Origin: Pseudomonas sp. CCI4.2
GTDB taxonomy: Bacteria; Pseudomonadota; Gammaproteobacteria; Pseudomonadales; Pseudomonadaceae
Assembly (NCBI RefSeq): GCF_034350045.1
Contig: NZ_CP133781.1
Coordinates: forward strand, 2,510,001 to 2,574,000
Direction of reading: 5' to 3'
DNA: 64,000 nt
Made by a program: the position numbers and the translations under genes. Numbering within the stretch: the first letter of the stretch is position 1; each line of letters begins with the position of its first letter. Positions 1 through 8,074 of the stretch are shown piece after piece. The notes beneath the pieces are model-generated. The model had not been told where the DNA came from. It saw nothing but the letters and a program-made list of their open reading frames with translations, and ran no database searches.

Positions 1-31
1 ACACCGGGAGCAGCGTGGTGGAGTTAGGCAT
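1..31 (-). CDS. Start of the next gene of the guanidine-transporter operon (partial)
   Basis: An ATG on the minus strand (31-29) opens a frame that stays open to the window edge, giving ten residues beginning MPNSTTLLPV. A purine-rich AGAGGA stretch lies at a good distance upstream, and the gene starts only 12 nt after the stop of the ABC ATPase gene, so it is probably the fourth gene of that operon. In related operons this place is taken by urea-amidolyase-associated (DUF1989) proteins and then the carboxylase, but ten residues cannot identify the product. Confidence 0.4.
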   Translation of the reverse strand, partial: MPNSTTLLPV

Positions 32-43
32 ATGAAAAGTCCT

Positions 44-808
44 CTAAGCCGTTTGCAGCGAATCAATCGCGGCGCGTGCAGCGCGGCGGTCGCTGTTCAA
101 GGGGATGTCATAGGTGATGCGGGCCCCATAAGCACTGGGTGCCTGAGGGTCGTGGCGAACCTTGTCGAAGACCAGCAGCCGCGTGCCGAGGTTGAAGCCT
201 TCGGACAAATCGTGGGTGACCATGAACACCGTCAATTGGGTTTCCCGCCACAGATCCAGCAGCAAGCTGTGCATGTCTTTGCGAATGCCCGGATCGAGGG
301 CGCCGAATGGCTCGTCCAGCAGCAACACCCGAGGTTGCATGATCAGCGCTTGGGCGATGGCCAGCCGTTGTTGCATGCCGCCCGACAGTTGCGTCGGGTA
401 TTTGTCCAGCGAATGGCCGAGGCCAACTTTGTGCAGCAACACAGCGGCCTGTTCTCTGGCCTCGTGCTTGGCCTTGCCGAACAGCCGACCCAGCAGCGCC
501 GAGCGGGGCAGTTCAAGGCCCAGCGCGACGTTGTTTAGCACCGACAGGTGCGGGAAGACTGAGTAGCGTTGGAACACCACGCCCCGGCTGGCATTGGGTT
601 CGCCGATCAAAGGTTTGCCGTCCAGATAAATCTGCCCGCGACTTGGTACTTCCTGGCCCAGCAGCAGGCGCAAAAAAGTCGATTTTCCGCAGCCCGACGC
701 GCCGACCAAGGTGCAAAACTCACCTTCATCGACGCTTAGGTTCAGGCCTTCCAGTACCGGTTGCTTGTCGTATTCCTGCCAGACGTTTTTCACCGAAATG
801 AAGCTCAT
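44..808 (-). CDS. ABC transporter ATP-binding protein, urea/guanidine-carboxylase-associated (NitT/TauT type)
   Basis: 254-residue ATPase that would power import of the substrate captured by the binding protein encoded upstream. The start at 808 (MSFISVKNVWQEY) is preferred over an in-frame codon at 1006: it overlaps the permease stop as ATGA, and the family begins here. Visible motifs are Walker A GASGCGKST, signature LSGGMQQR, Walker B VLLLDEPFGALD and the H-loop VTHD. The set resembles the urea-carboxylase-related ABC family that is often controlled by ykkC riboswitches. Guanidine as substrate is inferred from that association and from the riboswitch here, not from this protein. Confidence 0.9.
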   Translation of the reverse strand: MSFISVKNVWQEYDKQPVLEGLNLSVDEGEFCTLVGASGCGKSTFLRLLLGQEVPSRGQIYLDGKPLIGEPNASRGVVFQRYSVFPHLSVLNNVALGLELPRSALLGRLFGKAKHEAREQAAVLLHKVGLGHSLDKYPTQLSGGMQQRLAIAQALIMQPRVLLLDEPFGALDPGIRKDMHSLLLDLWRETQLTVFMVTHDLSEGFNLGTRLLVFDKVRHDPQAPSAYGARITYDIPLNSDRRAARAAIDSLQTA

Positions 809-1620
809 GCGCGGGCTCCCTCGTACCAAGGGAACGCCCGACGGGTCAGGGCCTTGAGGCCCCAATCCATGAGCCAGGCCAGCAGGGTTATCCAGACCAC
901 GTACGGCAGAATCACGTCCATGGCCAAGTAACGTCGCACCAGGAAAATTCGATAACCCAGGCCGTCGGTGGAGGCAATGGCCTCGGCCGCGATCAGGAAC
1001 AACCACGCCGAGCCTAAAACCAGTCGTAGGGAGATCAGCAAGCGCGGCAGCAGTTGCGGCAGGATCACCCGCAAAATCAAGGTCCAGGTCGAGGCGCCGA
1101 GGGTCTGCGCCTTGATCAGCAATTCCACCGGAATCTCCTGCGCGCGTTGCTCCAGATCACGCGCCAGAATCGGCGTGATGCCAATCACGATCAGCATGAC
1201 TTTCGACAACTCGCCCAGGCCGAACACGATGAACAGGATCGGCAGAATCGCCAGCGGGGGCACCATGGACAACACGGTGAGTACGGGTGATAACGACGCG
1301 CCGAACAGTGGCACGATGCCTGACGCGATCCCAAGGCACAGCCCGAGCAACGCACTGATACCCAAGCCGATGGCCAACCGTTGCAGGCTCGAACCCGTGT
1401 CCTGCCACAGCAAATAACCGCCGGTACGCGGGTCTGCTACCAAGGCCATGCGCTTGACCGATTCGGTCATTTGCACTGCACTGGGCAGCAGTTTGTCGTT
1501 GGGGTTTTCCGTCAGCCGCGTCGCCGAACCCATGAAGTAGGCGATCAGCAACAAGGCGAACGGCAGGATCACCAAAATCAGGCGACTGGCACGATCCGGG
1601 CGGCGGTTTATCAAACGCAT
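805..1620 (-). CDS. ABC transporter permease, urea/guanidine-carboxylase-associated
   Basis: 271-residue inner-membrane permease of the BPD-type family. About six hydrophobic segments are visible, plus an EAA-loop-like stretch (QTLGASTWTLILRVILPQLL) that docks on the ATPase. The start at 1620 (MRLINRRPDR) is chosen over 1692 because the longer form would add a charged, non-homologous-looking extension reaching into the upstream gene. The 4-nt ATGA overlap with the ATPase gene indicates translational coupling. It forms one membrane complex with the neighbouring genes. Confidence 0.88.
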   Translation of the reverse strand: MRLINRRPDRASRLILVILPFALLLIAYFMGSATRLTENPNDKLLPSAVQMTESVKRMALVADPRTGGYLLWQDTGSSLQRLAIGLGISALLGLCLGIASGIVPLFGASLSPVLTVLSMVPPLAILPILFIVFGLGELSKVMLIVIGITPILARDLEQRAQEIPVELLIKAQTLGASTWTLILRVILPQLLPRLLISLRLVLGSAWLFLIAAEAIASTDGLGYRIFLVRRYLAMDVILPYVVWITLLAWLMDWGLKALTRRAFPWYEGARA

Positions 1621-1648
1621 GGGCAATGACCTTTGGGCGGGGGCGCGG

Positions 1649-2728
1649 TTACAGCTTGCCGTCTGCAGCCATCTGCACGTAGCTCGGATCAAAGTGCAGC
1701 TTGAGGTTAGTTTTGTCGCCGCTGGTCACGCCGTTGGCAAACGACATGCCCACCGCACCGGTGTCTTTGGCGCCTTGGCCGAGTAGCCCGTGCTGAAAGG
1801 AGAACTCCGCCACTTTGCGCATGGTCATCGGCAACTGAGCGCTGTTGGCGAACTCAAGGGCTTCCTTGGGCGTTGCGAATAATTTGGTGGTCTCCAGTTG
1901 CGACTGGAAGCCGGCCAAGTCAGTCCCCGATGCTTTGGCCATGTGTTCCAGCGCGGCGGTGCTGGCGGCAGATTTAGCGTTCATCAACGCCACCACTTCA
2001 AACCAGGCGCCGGTCAGGGCCTTGCCCAGTGCCGGGTTGTCTTTGAGGGTCTGCGAGTTGACGACCATCATGTCCATGATCTCCCCCGGAATCTTGCTGG
2101 AGTCGAACACTTCGGTCACCCCGGGCTTGGCTTTGATGTCCGCCAGCATTGGGTTCCAAGTGGTCACGGCTTTCACGTCATCGGTGTTAAACGCGGCAGA
2201 AATGTCGGCGTCAGAGGTGTTGACCACAGTCAGGTCTTTTTCGGACAGGTCAACCGTGTCCAGCGCTCGAGCCAGCAGGTAGTGCGAGACGGACAGTTCC
2301 ACCAGGTTGACTTTCATGCCCTTGAGATCGGCGACTTTCTTGCCGTCGCCCTTGATCACAATGCCGTCGTTACCGTTGGAGAAATCGCTGACGATCAGCG
2401 CGGTACTGTCGACGCCGCCCGCCGCTGGAATGGTCAGGGCGTCCATGTTGGTCATGGTGCAACCATCGAACTGGCCGGCGGTGTATTGATTAATCGATTC
2501 GACGTAATCGTTGATCTGGGTGACATCGATTTTGATGCCGTACTTCTTCGCCCACTTATCGACGATGCCTTGAGCGCCGGCGTATTCCCATGGCATCCAA
2601 CCGGCATAAATCGTCCAGCAGACATTGAAGTGTTGTTTCGGGGCGGCCTGGACCGAAAGACTCAATGCCGCGACGAGGCCAGCGGCGAGCAAAGAAAACA
2701 GACGGGGCTTGCGGGTGGTGAGCTGCAT
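1649..2728 (-). CDS. ABC transporter substrate-binding protein, urea-carboxylase-related family
   Basis: 359-residue periplasmic binding protein with a Sec signal peptide (basic MQLTTRKPR, hydrophobic core, cleavage near VQA-AP). After it comes FNVCWTIYAGWMPWEY, typical of the NitT/TauT-like proteins found with urea/guanidine carboxylases. The start at 2728 is supported by a CTGGAG Shine-Dalgarno nine bases upstream; the longer form from 2779 would run into the leader RNA. It is the first gene of the operon, directly behind the guanidine-I riboswitch. Guanidine as ligand is inferred from the riboswitch. Confidence 0.9.
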   Translation of the reverse strand: MQLTTRKPRLFSLLAAGLVAALSLSVQAAPKQHFNVCWTIYAGWMPWEYAGAQGIVDKWAKKYGIKIDVTQINDYVESINQYTAGQFDGCTMTNMDALTIPAAGGVDSTALIVSDFSNGNDGIVIKGDGKKVADLKGMKVNLVELSVSHYLLARALDTVDLSEKDLTVVNTSDADISAAFNTDDVKAVTTWNPMLADIKAKPGVTEVFDSSKIPGEIMDMMVVNSQTLKDNPALGKALTGAWFEVVALMNAKSAASTAALEHMAKASGTDLAGFQSQLETTKLFATPKEALEFANSAQLPMTMRKVAEFSFQHGLLGQGAKDTGAVGMSFANGVTSGDKTNLKLHFDPSYVQMAADGKL

Positions 2729-2747
2729 GGTAGAAATCTCCAGTAGG

Positions 2748-2796
2748 AAAAAGGGCGAGCAGGAGTCACGTGACACCACTGGTGTCCCTGTCTCCC
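2748..2796 (-). terminator. Candidate riboswitch-controlled terminator in the transporter leader
   Basis: On the minus-strand RNA, GAG-A-CAGG just past the aptamer core can pair with CCUG-CUC shortly before a UUUUU run. A smaller hairpin (GACACC/GGUGUC) sits in the loop. The 5' arm overlaps the conserved GGGAGA end of the guanidine aptamer, so aptamer folding and terminator folding could exclude each other. The pairing is imperfect: there is one bulge, and GCCC lies between stem and U-run. This was found by eye only. Confidence 0.4.
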
Positions 2797-2885
2797 GGGC
2801 TTTTATCCCGCCGTGTAACCTCTACTGGAGGTCGCCAACTCTCGGACCAGCCACTCGCCAGAAGCGAGCCGGAACCCTAGTCAGC
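2791..2885 (-). promoter_or_regulatory. Guanidine-I (ykkC) riboswitch
   Basis: Read on the minus strand, the leader contains the hallmark ykkC blocks in order: CTAGGGTTCCGG, a short variable stem, CTGGTCCGAGAG, a middle stem region, ACACGG, GGGATAAAAGCCCGGGAGA. These are the conserved parts of the guanidine-I aptamer. It lies 63 nt upstream of the substrate-binding protein gene and matches the known pairing of this riboswitch with urea/guanidine-carboxylase transporters. Ligand binding should switch the operon on. Confidence 0.93.
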
Positions 2886-3191
2886 TATTGCAAATTGTGG
2901 TGCCGCGAACCTTGTTTTGACTCCTGCACACAAAGTGTTAAGCGAGAGCCGTGCCAAGTTACTTCGAAGCCTGTGGCTGGCGGGTTCGAGCAGTATTGAT
3001 GGCGGGGTGTGCATCTAATTCGCTTTAGGATGGTGCGGGTCTGCACCGGGTGAGTGCGCATCTTGTTACATATATAGTTGCCGGGCGTGGCACTGAAATA
3101 CCTTTTTACAGTCTTACTTTATGTCCGTCAGAAGTTGACTGACGCCGACCCGCGTCGCTGGTCGAGCTCTATAGCGGTCCGGGAGGCCGCC
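2886..3191. other. Divergent intergenic region, no gene seen
   Basis: About 300 bases between the riboswitch and the lipoprotein start. They must hold the promoter of the transporter operon (minus) and of the lipoprotein gene (plus). I see no unambiguous -35/-10 pair. ATG codons upstream of 3192 on the plus strand lack ribosome-binding sites. Confidence 0.5.
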
Positions 3192-3614
3192 ATGTATCGA
3201 CAAACTTTGCTCATTGCTTTGCTGGGTTTGACGCTAGCAGGTTGTTACGCGGGACCAGGTTATTACGAATCAGATGTGTATACGGCGCCCGTTTACGGAG
3301 GATATTACTACGACGGCGGCGGCTACTATGATCACTACTACCGGCCCGGTTATCCCGGTTACGTGATCGGCCAATCGCACTATTACGGCGTTCGTCCAGG
3401 TGGTTACTACCCACACGGCCCAGGTTCTGGTCGACCCGGCTACGGGCCCGGCCCATACCCCGGCCACGGTTATATGCCAAGAGGTGATCACGGCGCAGGC
3501 GGCTATCACCCAGGACCTCGACCAGGTTCACCCGGAGGAGGCCAGCACGGTGGTCGATCCGGCGGCGGCAGTAGGGGCGGTGGCCAAGGTGGTCATGGCG
3601 GCGGCGGTCGATAA
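3192..3614 (+). CDS. Small Gly/Tyr/Pro/His-rich lipoprotein
   Basis: 140 residues. The start at 3192 (MYRQTLLIALLGLTLAGC) has a GGGAGG site just upstream; an in-frame codon at 3078 lacks one and would hide the signal peptide. LAGC is a lipobox, so the mature protein is predicted to be lipidated at Cys18. The rest is low-complexity: a Tyr/Gly section (GGYYYDGGGYYDHYY), then Gly/Pro/His repeats, ending in a Gly-rich tail. No enzyme motif is visible. The function is unknown; the Gly/Tyr/His content suggests an envelope surface or metal-binding role, which is speculative. Confidence 0.7.
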   Translation: MYRQTLLIALLGLTLAGCYAGPGYYESDVYTAPVYGGYYYDGGGYYDHYYRPGYPGYVIGQSHYYGVRPGGYYPHGPGSGRPGYGPGPYPGHGYMPRGDHGAGGYHPGPRPGSPGGGQHGGRSGGGSRGGGQGGHGGGGR

Positions 3615-3739
3615 CTGATCAGGACCAACGGCGCTTGCGAAGGCGTCGTTTCTACGTTTTGGATTAACCGGTTTTTGGCTAAAGGTCCGTGCGTCGGCCT
3701 GACACTGGCTGACCTTTCTGGACTTTTCGGGAGGCTACA

Positions 3740-4060
3740 GTGTGCCGACATGTATTGATGTTGTTTTCGCTTGGGGCCGCGCTCATCAGCGGCGTGGCAG
3801 ATGCAGAAGGCTATGGCGCTGAGCACAACTACGGCCAACCCGGCTCTGTGACGACGCCCATTTATGCCGCGCCACGGCCCAGTTATGAAACCGCCCCGCC
3901 ACGTATGGAATCGTCACCCCCCCGCGTTGATTCACCCCCTGCGGGTCAGGCCTGGGATCCTCGCTACCACGGCAACCCCGGCCACCAACCTGGCCCGCCG
4001 CAGCACTATGAACGTCAGTACGACGGTCATAGTGGCGCGGGAGGCGGGCAAAATCCGTAG
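3740..4060 (+). CDS. Small exported Pro-rich protein
   Basis: 106 residues from a GTG start at 3740 with GGGAGG six bases upstream. Signal-peptide-like N-terminus (MCRHVLMLFSLGAALISG) with likely cleavage after VADA. The mature part is rich in Pro, Tyr, Gly and His (APRPSYETAPPRMESSPPR). It follows the Gly-rich lipoprotein in the same direction after 125 bases and has similar composition, so the two may act in the same compartment. No known domain was recognised. Start uncertain: a TTG or ATG a few codons downstream would also leave a shorter signal. Confidence 0.5.
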   Translation: MCRHVLMLFSLGAALISGVADAEGYGAEHNYGQPGSVTTPIYAAPRPSYETAPPRMESSPPRVDSPPAGQAWDPRYHGNPGHQPGPPQHYERQYDGHSGAGGGQNP

Positions 4061-4094
4061 TCTGTAGATGGGGGTAAGGGATTTGTGTTCGGGC

Positions 4095-5207
4095 TTAATA
4101 CTCCGACAAATCCGCCAACGGATGTCGGCCCTCCCATGCCTTGGCAAAGTGTGCATCGATCACTGCGTCTGGAATGTTTGCCACGTCCTGCCAATGCCAA
4201 TGGGGCTTTTGGTCCTTATCGATCAAGCGCGCACGGACGCCCTCGCTGAATTCCGGATGACGGCAGCAGTTGAGACTCAGGCTGTATTCCATCTGAAAGA
4301 CTTCAGCCAGCGACATGTTCCGGGCGCGTTTGATTTGCTCCCATACCAGGTGCGCAGTCAGCGGGCAGCCTTCGCTCAGGTTTTTCGCTGCGCGGTCTAG
4401 CAGGGCATCGTCATGGGACTGAAGTTGGGTCACGGCGCGCCAAGCGGACGGCAGGTCACCGACGTCCAACAGTCCGTCGATCTGCTGTCGACGCGGCAAC
4501 CACTGGGCCTCGGGCATTTCGTCCATGGCTTCCTGTTGCAAAGCTTTAAGTAGGCTATTGAGTTGTACCGACGTTTGCTCCTGCCAGTTCAGTTGCAACA
4601 AGCCTTCGACTAACTCTTCCTGCTGTTCATCCAACAAAAACCGGTCAGCTAAATCCAGGTCCAGCGCATCACGCGCATTGATGTGCGATCCCGTCAGCCC
4701 GAGGAACAGGCCCAATTTGCCGGGCAGTCGGGACAAGAACCAACTGGCGCCGACGTCGGGAAACAGGCCGATGCTGATTTCCGGCATGGCCAAGCGGCTG
4801 CTAGGGGTCACGATGCGAATAGACGCGCCTTGCAACAGGCCCATGCCGCCGCCCAGGACATAGCCGTGACCCCAGCAGATTAGCGGTTTGGGATAGGTGT
4901 GCAGTTGATAGTCGAGACGGTATTCCGCCGCGAAAAACTGCGCCGCCAAGGGTGGGACTTCGCCCGGATGGGTTCGGCACGCTTCCACCAGACTGCGTAC
5001 GTCACCCCCGGCACAAAAGGCTTTGCCGCCGTTGCCGCGTAACAATACACAGACGATTTGCGGGTCATTGGCCCACGCGTCTAGTCGTTCAGTCAGGGCT
5101 CTGATCATCGGTAGAGACAAGGCGTTCAGGGATTTTTCCGCGTCCAGGCTGGCAATACCAATGCGTACGCCGTCTTGGGCGGGGAGTTCTTCAAATTGCA
5201 GATTCAT
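4095..5207 (-). CDS. Enoyl-CoA hydratase/isomerase family protein, probably 3-hydroxyisobutyryl-CoA hydrolase
   Basis: 370 residues, the length of the 3-hydroxyisobutyryl-CoA hydrolase branch rather than the roughly 260 of simple crotonases. The oxyanion-hole regions are visible: GNGGKAFCAGGDVRSL and WGHGYVLGGGMGL. MPEISIGLFPDVGASWFLSRL follows and is typical of the hydrolase, with the catalytic Glu in PEISIG and Asp in FPDVG. Start 5207 (MNLQFEELPAQDG) is chosen because the longer frame to 5333 adds non-conserved sequence. The likely role is valine catabolism or a related CoA-thioester hydrolysis. Substrate not provable here. Confidence 0.85.
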   Translation of the reverse strand: MNLQFEELPAQDGVRIGIASLDAEKSLNALSLPMIRALTERLDAWANDPQIVCVLLRGNGGKAFCAGGDVRSLVEACRTHPGEVPPLAAQFFAAEYRLDYQLHTYPKPLICWGHGYVLGGGMGLLQGASIRIVTPSSRLAMPEISIGLFPDVGASWFLSRLPGKLGLFLGLTGSHINARDALDLDLADRFLLDEQQEELVEGLLQLNWQEQTSVQLNSLLKALQQEAMDEMPEAQWLPRRQQIDGLLDVGDLPSAWRAVTQLQSHDDALLDRAAKNLSEGCPLTAHLVWEQIKRARNMSLAEVFQMEYSLSLNCCRHPEFSEGVRARLIDKDQKPHWHWQDVANIPDAVIDAHFAKAWEGRHPLADLSEY

Positions 5208-5382
5208 CGTGACCTCTCGGGGGCGGGGCAACTTTCCATTGAGTCTGTGATACCCCCGCGCGACGCGAGTTGCAAACGACGATTTGAAAAGAAGTGTAGG
5301 AATTGAGGCTTTTCTGCTCAGCGGAATTGACATCAGAGGCCAGCTTTCCTAGTGTCCGCGCATCGTTTTCTGCAGGTGTGCT

Positions 5383-6072
5383 ATGACAAGCGACGACCGA
5401 ATAAAGCTTGAGCCCGGCTGGAAGCACGCGTTGCGTGATGAGTTCGAGCAGCCGTACATGAATGAACTGCGCGAGTTTTTGCGCCAGGAGCACGCGGCCG
5501 GCAAGGAAATCTATCCTCCGGGTCCGATGATTTTCAACGCGCTGAATTCCACGCCGCTGGATAAGGTCAAGGTGGTGATCCTTGGTCAGGACCCGTATCA
5601 CGGTCCCGGTCAGGCCCATGGTTTGTGCTTTTCCGTGCAGCCCGGCGTGCCCACGCCGCCGTCGCTGGTGAATATCTATAAAGAGCTAAAGCGCGATCTG
5701 AACATCGACATCGCCAACCACGGATACCTGCAATCCTGGGCCGACCAAGGCGTGTTGTTGCTCAACACCACCCTAACCGTCGAACGCGCCAACGCCGCTT
5801 CGCACGCGAAAAAGGGCTGGCAGCACTTTACCGATAAGGTCATCGAAACCGTCAGCGCGCACCAACCGCATCTGGTGTTTCTGTTGTGGGGCGCCCATGC
5901 GCAAAGCAAACAGAAACTGATCGACGCGACTAAACACCTGGTATTGACCTCGGTTCACCCATCGCCGTTGTCGGCCTATAAAGGCTTCTTGGGCAACGGC
6001 CATTTCGGCCGGACCAATAAGTATCTACAACAAAGCGGCTTGACCCCAATTGACTGGAAGTTGCCGATATAG
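5383..6072 (+). CDS. ung: Uracil-DNA glycosylase
   Basis: 229 residues, normal for family 1 UDG, which removes uracil from DNA to start base-excision repair. The water-activating motif [18 protein letters not shown] (catalytic Asp) is present, as is the C-terminal minor-groove loop [11 protein letters not shown] with its His. The intermediate [10 protein letters not shown] motif is also intact. It stands alone: the upstream neighbour is divergent and the downstream tctC gene is convergent, with a REPIN between them. Confidence 0.98.
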   Translation: MTSDDRIKLEPGWKHALRDEFEQPYMNELREFLRQEHAAGKEIYPPGPMIFNALNSTPLDKVKVVILGQDPYHGPGQAHGLCFSVQPGVPTPPSLVNIYKELKRDLNIDIANHGYLQSWADQGVLLLNTTLTVERANAASHAKKGWQHFTDKVIETVSAHQPHLVFLLWGAHAQSKQKLIDATKHLVLTSVHPSPLSAYKGFLGNGHFGRTNKYLQQSGLTPIDWKLPI

Positions 6073-6077
6073 ATCAT

Positions 6078-6159
6078 CTGTAGGAGCAACTTGTTGGCGA
6101 GAGGCCTTAAAGCGATGCCCTAGGTAGGACGCTTCGCCAGTTCAAGTTGGCTCTACAGA
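6078..6159. repeat. REPIN-type inverted repeat pair
   Basis: Left half CTGTAGGAGCAACTTGTTGG, right half the inverted complement ending GTTGGCTCTACAG, with about 35 bases between. It shares the core seen at 25996, 27844, 28360, 39467 and 55986. It lies between the convergent ends of ung and tctC. Confidence 0.7.
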
Positions 6160-6194
6160 GGGCGTCGAATGTGGAGATCAAGCAGTCAGTCCGG

Positions 6195-7187
6195 TCATTT
6201 TCCCGGATCACTGATCAGGCCAAATTCCTTGGCCAAGACTTTGTAGTCCACCACTTGCTTCTTAACGTACACTTCCAACGCGTCACCGGTCATGGCGAAG
6301 GGGAAGAGTTCGCTTCGATCACGCAAGGTGGCGAAATCGTCCGACGCCAGCAGTGTGTCGAATGCCGTTTTCCACCAGGCGTAGTCTTCGTCGCTTACTT
6401 TTGGCCCTAGGTAGAAACCGCGAACCACCGGCCAAACAATGTCATAACCCTGCTCCTTGGCGGTTGGGATGTCCTTCATTTCCGGTTCGTTGAGACGCTT
6501 TTCGGAGAACACCGCGAGCAGGCGCATTTCGCCGTTGAGAATGTGTGGCATGGAGTCGGAAATGTCGGTGCTGCCCACCTGAATGTGGCCGCCGAGTAAC
6601 GCCGTCGCAATTTCGCCGCCGCCTTCGAGCGCGACATAGCGCAGGTCGCGCGGGTTAATGCCGGCGGCCCTGGCAACCAATGCCGTTTGCATCCAGTCCT
6701 GGCCGCCGATGGTTCCACTCGAGCCAATCGCGATTTTGCTCGGGTCTTTTTTCAGCGCTTTAACCAGATCCTCGAGATTTTTGTAGGGCGAATCGCTTCT
6801 CACCGCAATGGCGCCATAGGTAATGCCAATCGCCGCTAGCCAGCGTACGGCACTCTCATCGAAGCGGCCGAATTTACCTTGCGCCAGATTCAACAGTGAG
6901 CCGCTGGACCAAGTCACCAAGGTGCCCCCATCGGCTGGGTGCTGAGCAACCACTGCGTTATAGGCCACCGCACCGACACCCCCTGGCATGTAGGTGACGC
7001 GCATGGGGGCGCTCAGTAATTTCTCACTCATCAGCGCGCTTTGCGCCAGCTTGCAGGTCAGGTCAAAAGCACCGCCAGCAGAGGCCGGGGCAATGCATTC
7101 CGGGCGCTTGGGTTCGGCGGCGAGCAACTGGATGGCCACCAGCATGCAGCCTGCGGCCAAGGCGAAGCGACGCAAAAATAACGTCAT
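6195..7187 (-). CDS. tctC: TctC-type solute-binding protein (tripartite tricarboxylate transporter family), orphan
   Basis: 330 residues with signal peptide (MTLFLRRFALAAGCMLVA, cleavage near LLAA). Family features include ECIAPASAGGAFDLTCKLAQ, MPGGVGAVAYNAV and the GSSGTIGGQD loop. The start at 7187 has GGAG six bases upstream; a codon at 7199 lies inside that site. It would capture citrate-like carboxylates in the periplasm for a TctBA permease. No tctB or tctA is present: downstream come a REPIN and ung. It is divergent from tctDE, its usual regulators. It may serve a permease encoded elsewhere, or be a remnant still under TctD control. Confidence 0.9.
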   Translation of the reverse strand: MTLFLRRFALAAGCMLVAIQLLAAEPKRPECIAPASAGGAFDLTCKLAQSALMSEKLLSAPMRVTYMPGGVGAVAYNAVVAQHPADGGTLVTWSSGSLLNLAQGKFGRFDESAVRWLAAIGITYGAIAVRSDSPYKNLEDLVKALKKDPSKIAIGSSGTIGGQDWMQTALVARAAGINPRDLRYVALEGGGEIATALLGGHIQVGSTDISDSMPHILNGEMRLLAVFSEKRLNEPEMKDIPTAKEQGYDIVWPVVRGFYLGPKVSDEDYAWWKTAFDTLLASDDFATLRDRSELFPFAMTGDALEVYVKKQVVDYKVLAKEFGLISDPGK

Positions 7188-7282
7188 GAAGGACTCCATT
7201 TTCTTATTTTTATTAGAAAACGCGTCAGGGCGTTGTCTGTTTTGCTTCAGGTGTGACCGAGTGTACCGGGATCCTAGACGGT

Positions 7283-7304
7283 TAACCTTTCACTAACCTT
7301 TCAC
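7283..7304. promoter_or_regulatory. Tandem 11-bp direct repeat, candidate TctD operator
   Basis: TAACCTTTCAC occurs twice head to tail with no spacer in the tctC-tctD intergenic region. OmpR-family regulators commonly bind direct repeats at about one helical turn, so this is a natural candidate for TctD binding. Inference from pattern and position. Confidence 0.45.
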
Positions 7305-7402
7305 TGGCTCACCAGCAACGCCGGATTTGTTTTTCGTGCTTCACAGCCGTCGACACGGCTGTAAACTTCACGGCTTATAACGCTAAGAAACCGGAGCAGT
7401 CG

Positions 7403-8074
7403 ATGCGCGTTCTTCTCGTTGAAGATCATTTGCAACTGGCCGAGAGTGTGGCGCTGGCCCTGAAAAGCCAAGGCCTGACGGTCGATGTTCTGCACGATGG
7501 CGTGGCTGCTGATTTGGCCCTGAGCACTGAGCAATATGCCGTTGTGATTCTGGATGTGGGGTTGCCGCGAATGGACGGCTTTGAGGTGCTGGCTCGTTTG
7601 CGAGCCCGGGGCAAGAACCTCCCGGTGCTGATGTTGACTGCCCGCAGCGAGGTCAAAGACCGGGTGCATGGCCTCAACCTCGGCGCCGACGATTACTTGG
7701 CAAAACCTTTCGAACTCTCCGAGCTGGAGGCGCGGGTCAAAGCGTTGCTGCGGCGTAGCGTATTAGGCGGCGAACGTCAGCAGCGTTGCGGTGCGTTGGT
7801 CTATGACCTCGACACACGACGGTTCGCGTTGGGTGATGAGTTACTGAACTTGACCTCTCGCGAGCAGGCGGTGCTTGAAGCACTGATTGCGCGACCTGGG
7901 CGCGTGATGAGCAAGGAACAATTGGCCGCGCAAGTGTTTGGCCTCGAGGAAGAGGCCAGCCCTGATGCCATCGAAATCTACGTCCACCGCTTGCGCAAAA
8001 AAATCGATGGGCATCCGATCGCCATCGTCACCTTTCGCGGTCTCGGTTATTTACTGGAAAGCCGCGATGCATGA
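7403..8074 (+). CDS. tctD: OmpR-family response regulator TctD
   Basis: 223 residues. The receiver domain begins MRVLLVEDHLQLAE (acidic pocket), with phospho-acceptor Asp in VVILDVGLPRMDG and the conserved Lys in DYLAKPFELSELEAR. The C-terminal winged-helix DNA-binding domain ends YVHRLRKKIDG...TFRGLGYLL. The gene overlaps the kinase gene by 8 nt. Position beside tctC and strong family resemblance support TctD, the regulator of tricarboxylate uptake. Confidence 0.9.
   Translation: MRVLLVEDHLQLAESVALALKSQGLTVDVLHDGVAADLALSTEQYAVVILDVGLPRMDGFEVLARLRARGKNLPVLMLTARSEVKDRVHGLNLGADDYLAKPFELSELEARVKALLRRSVLGGERQQRCGALVYDLDTRRFALGDELLNLTSREQAVLEALIARPGRVMSKEQLAAQVFGLEEEASPDAIEIYVHRLRKKIDGHPIAIVTFRGLGYLLESRDA

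Noticed and set aside
2625..2999. Plus-strand frame over the riboswitch
   Set aside because: It covers the aptamer antisense and the start of the binding-protein gene; no homology or ribosome site.
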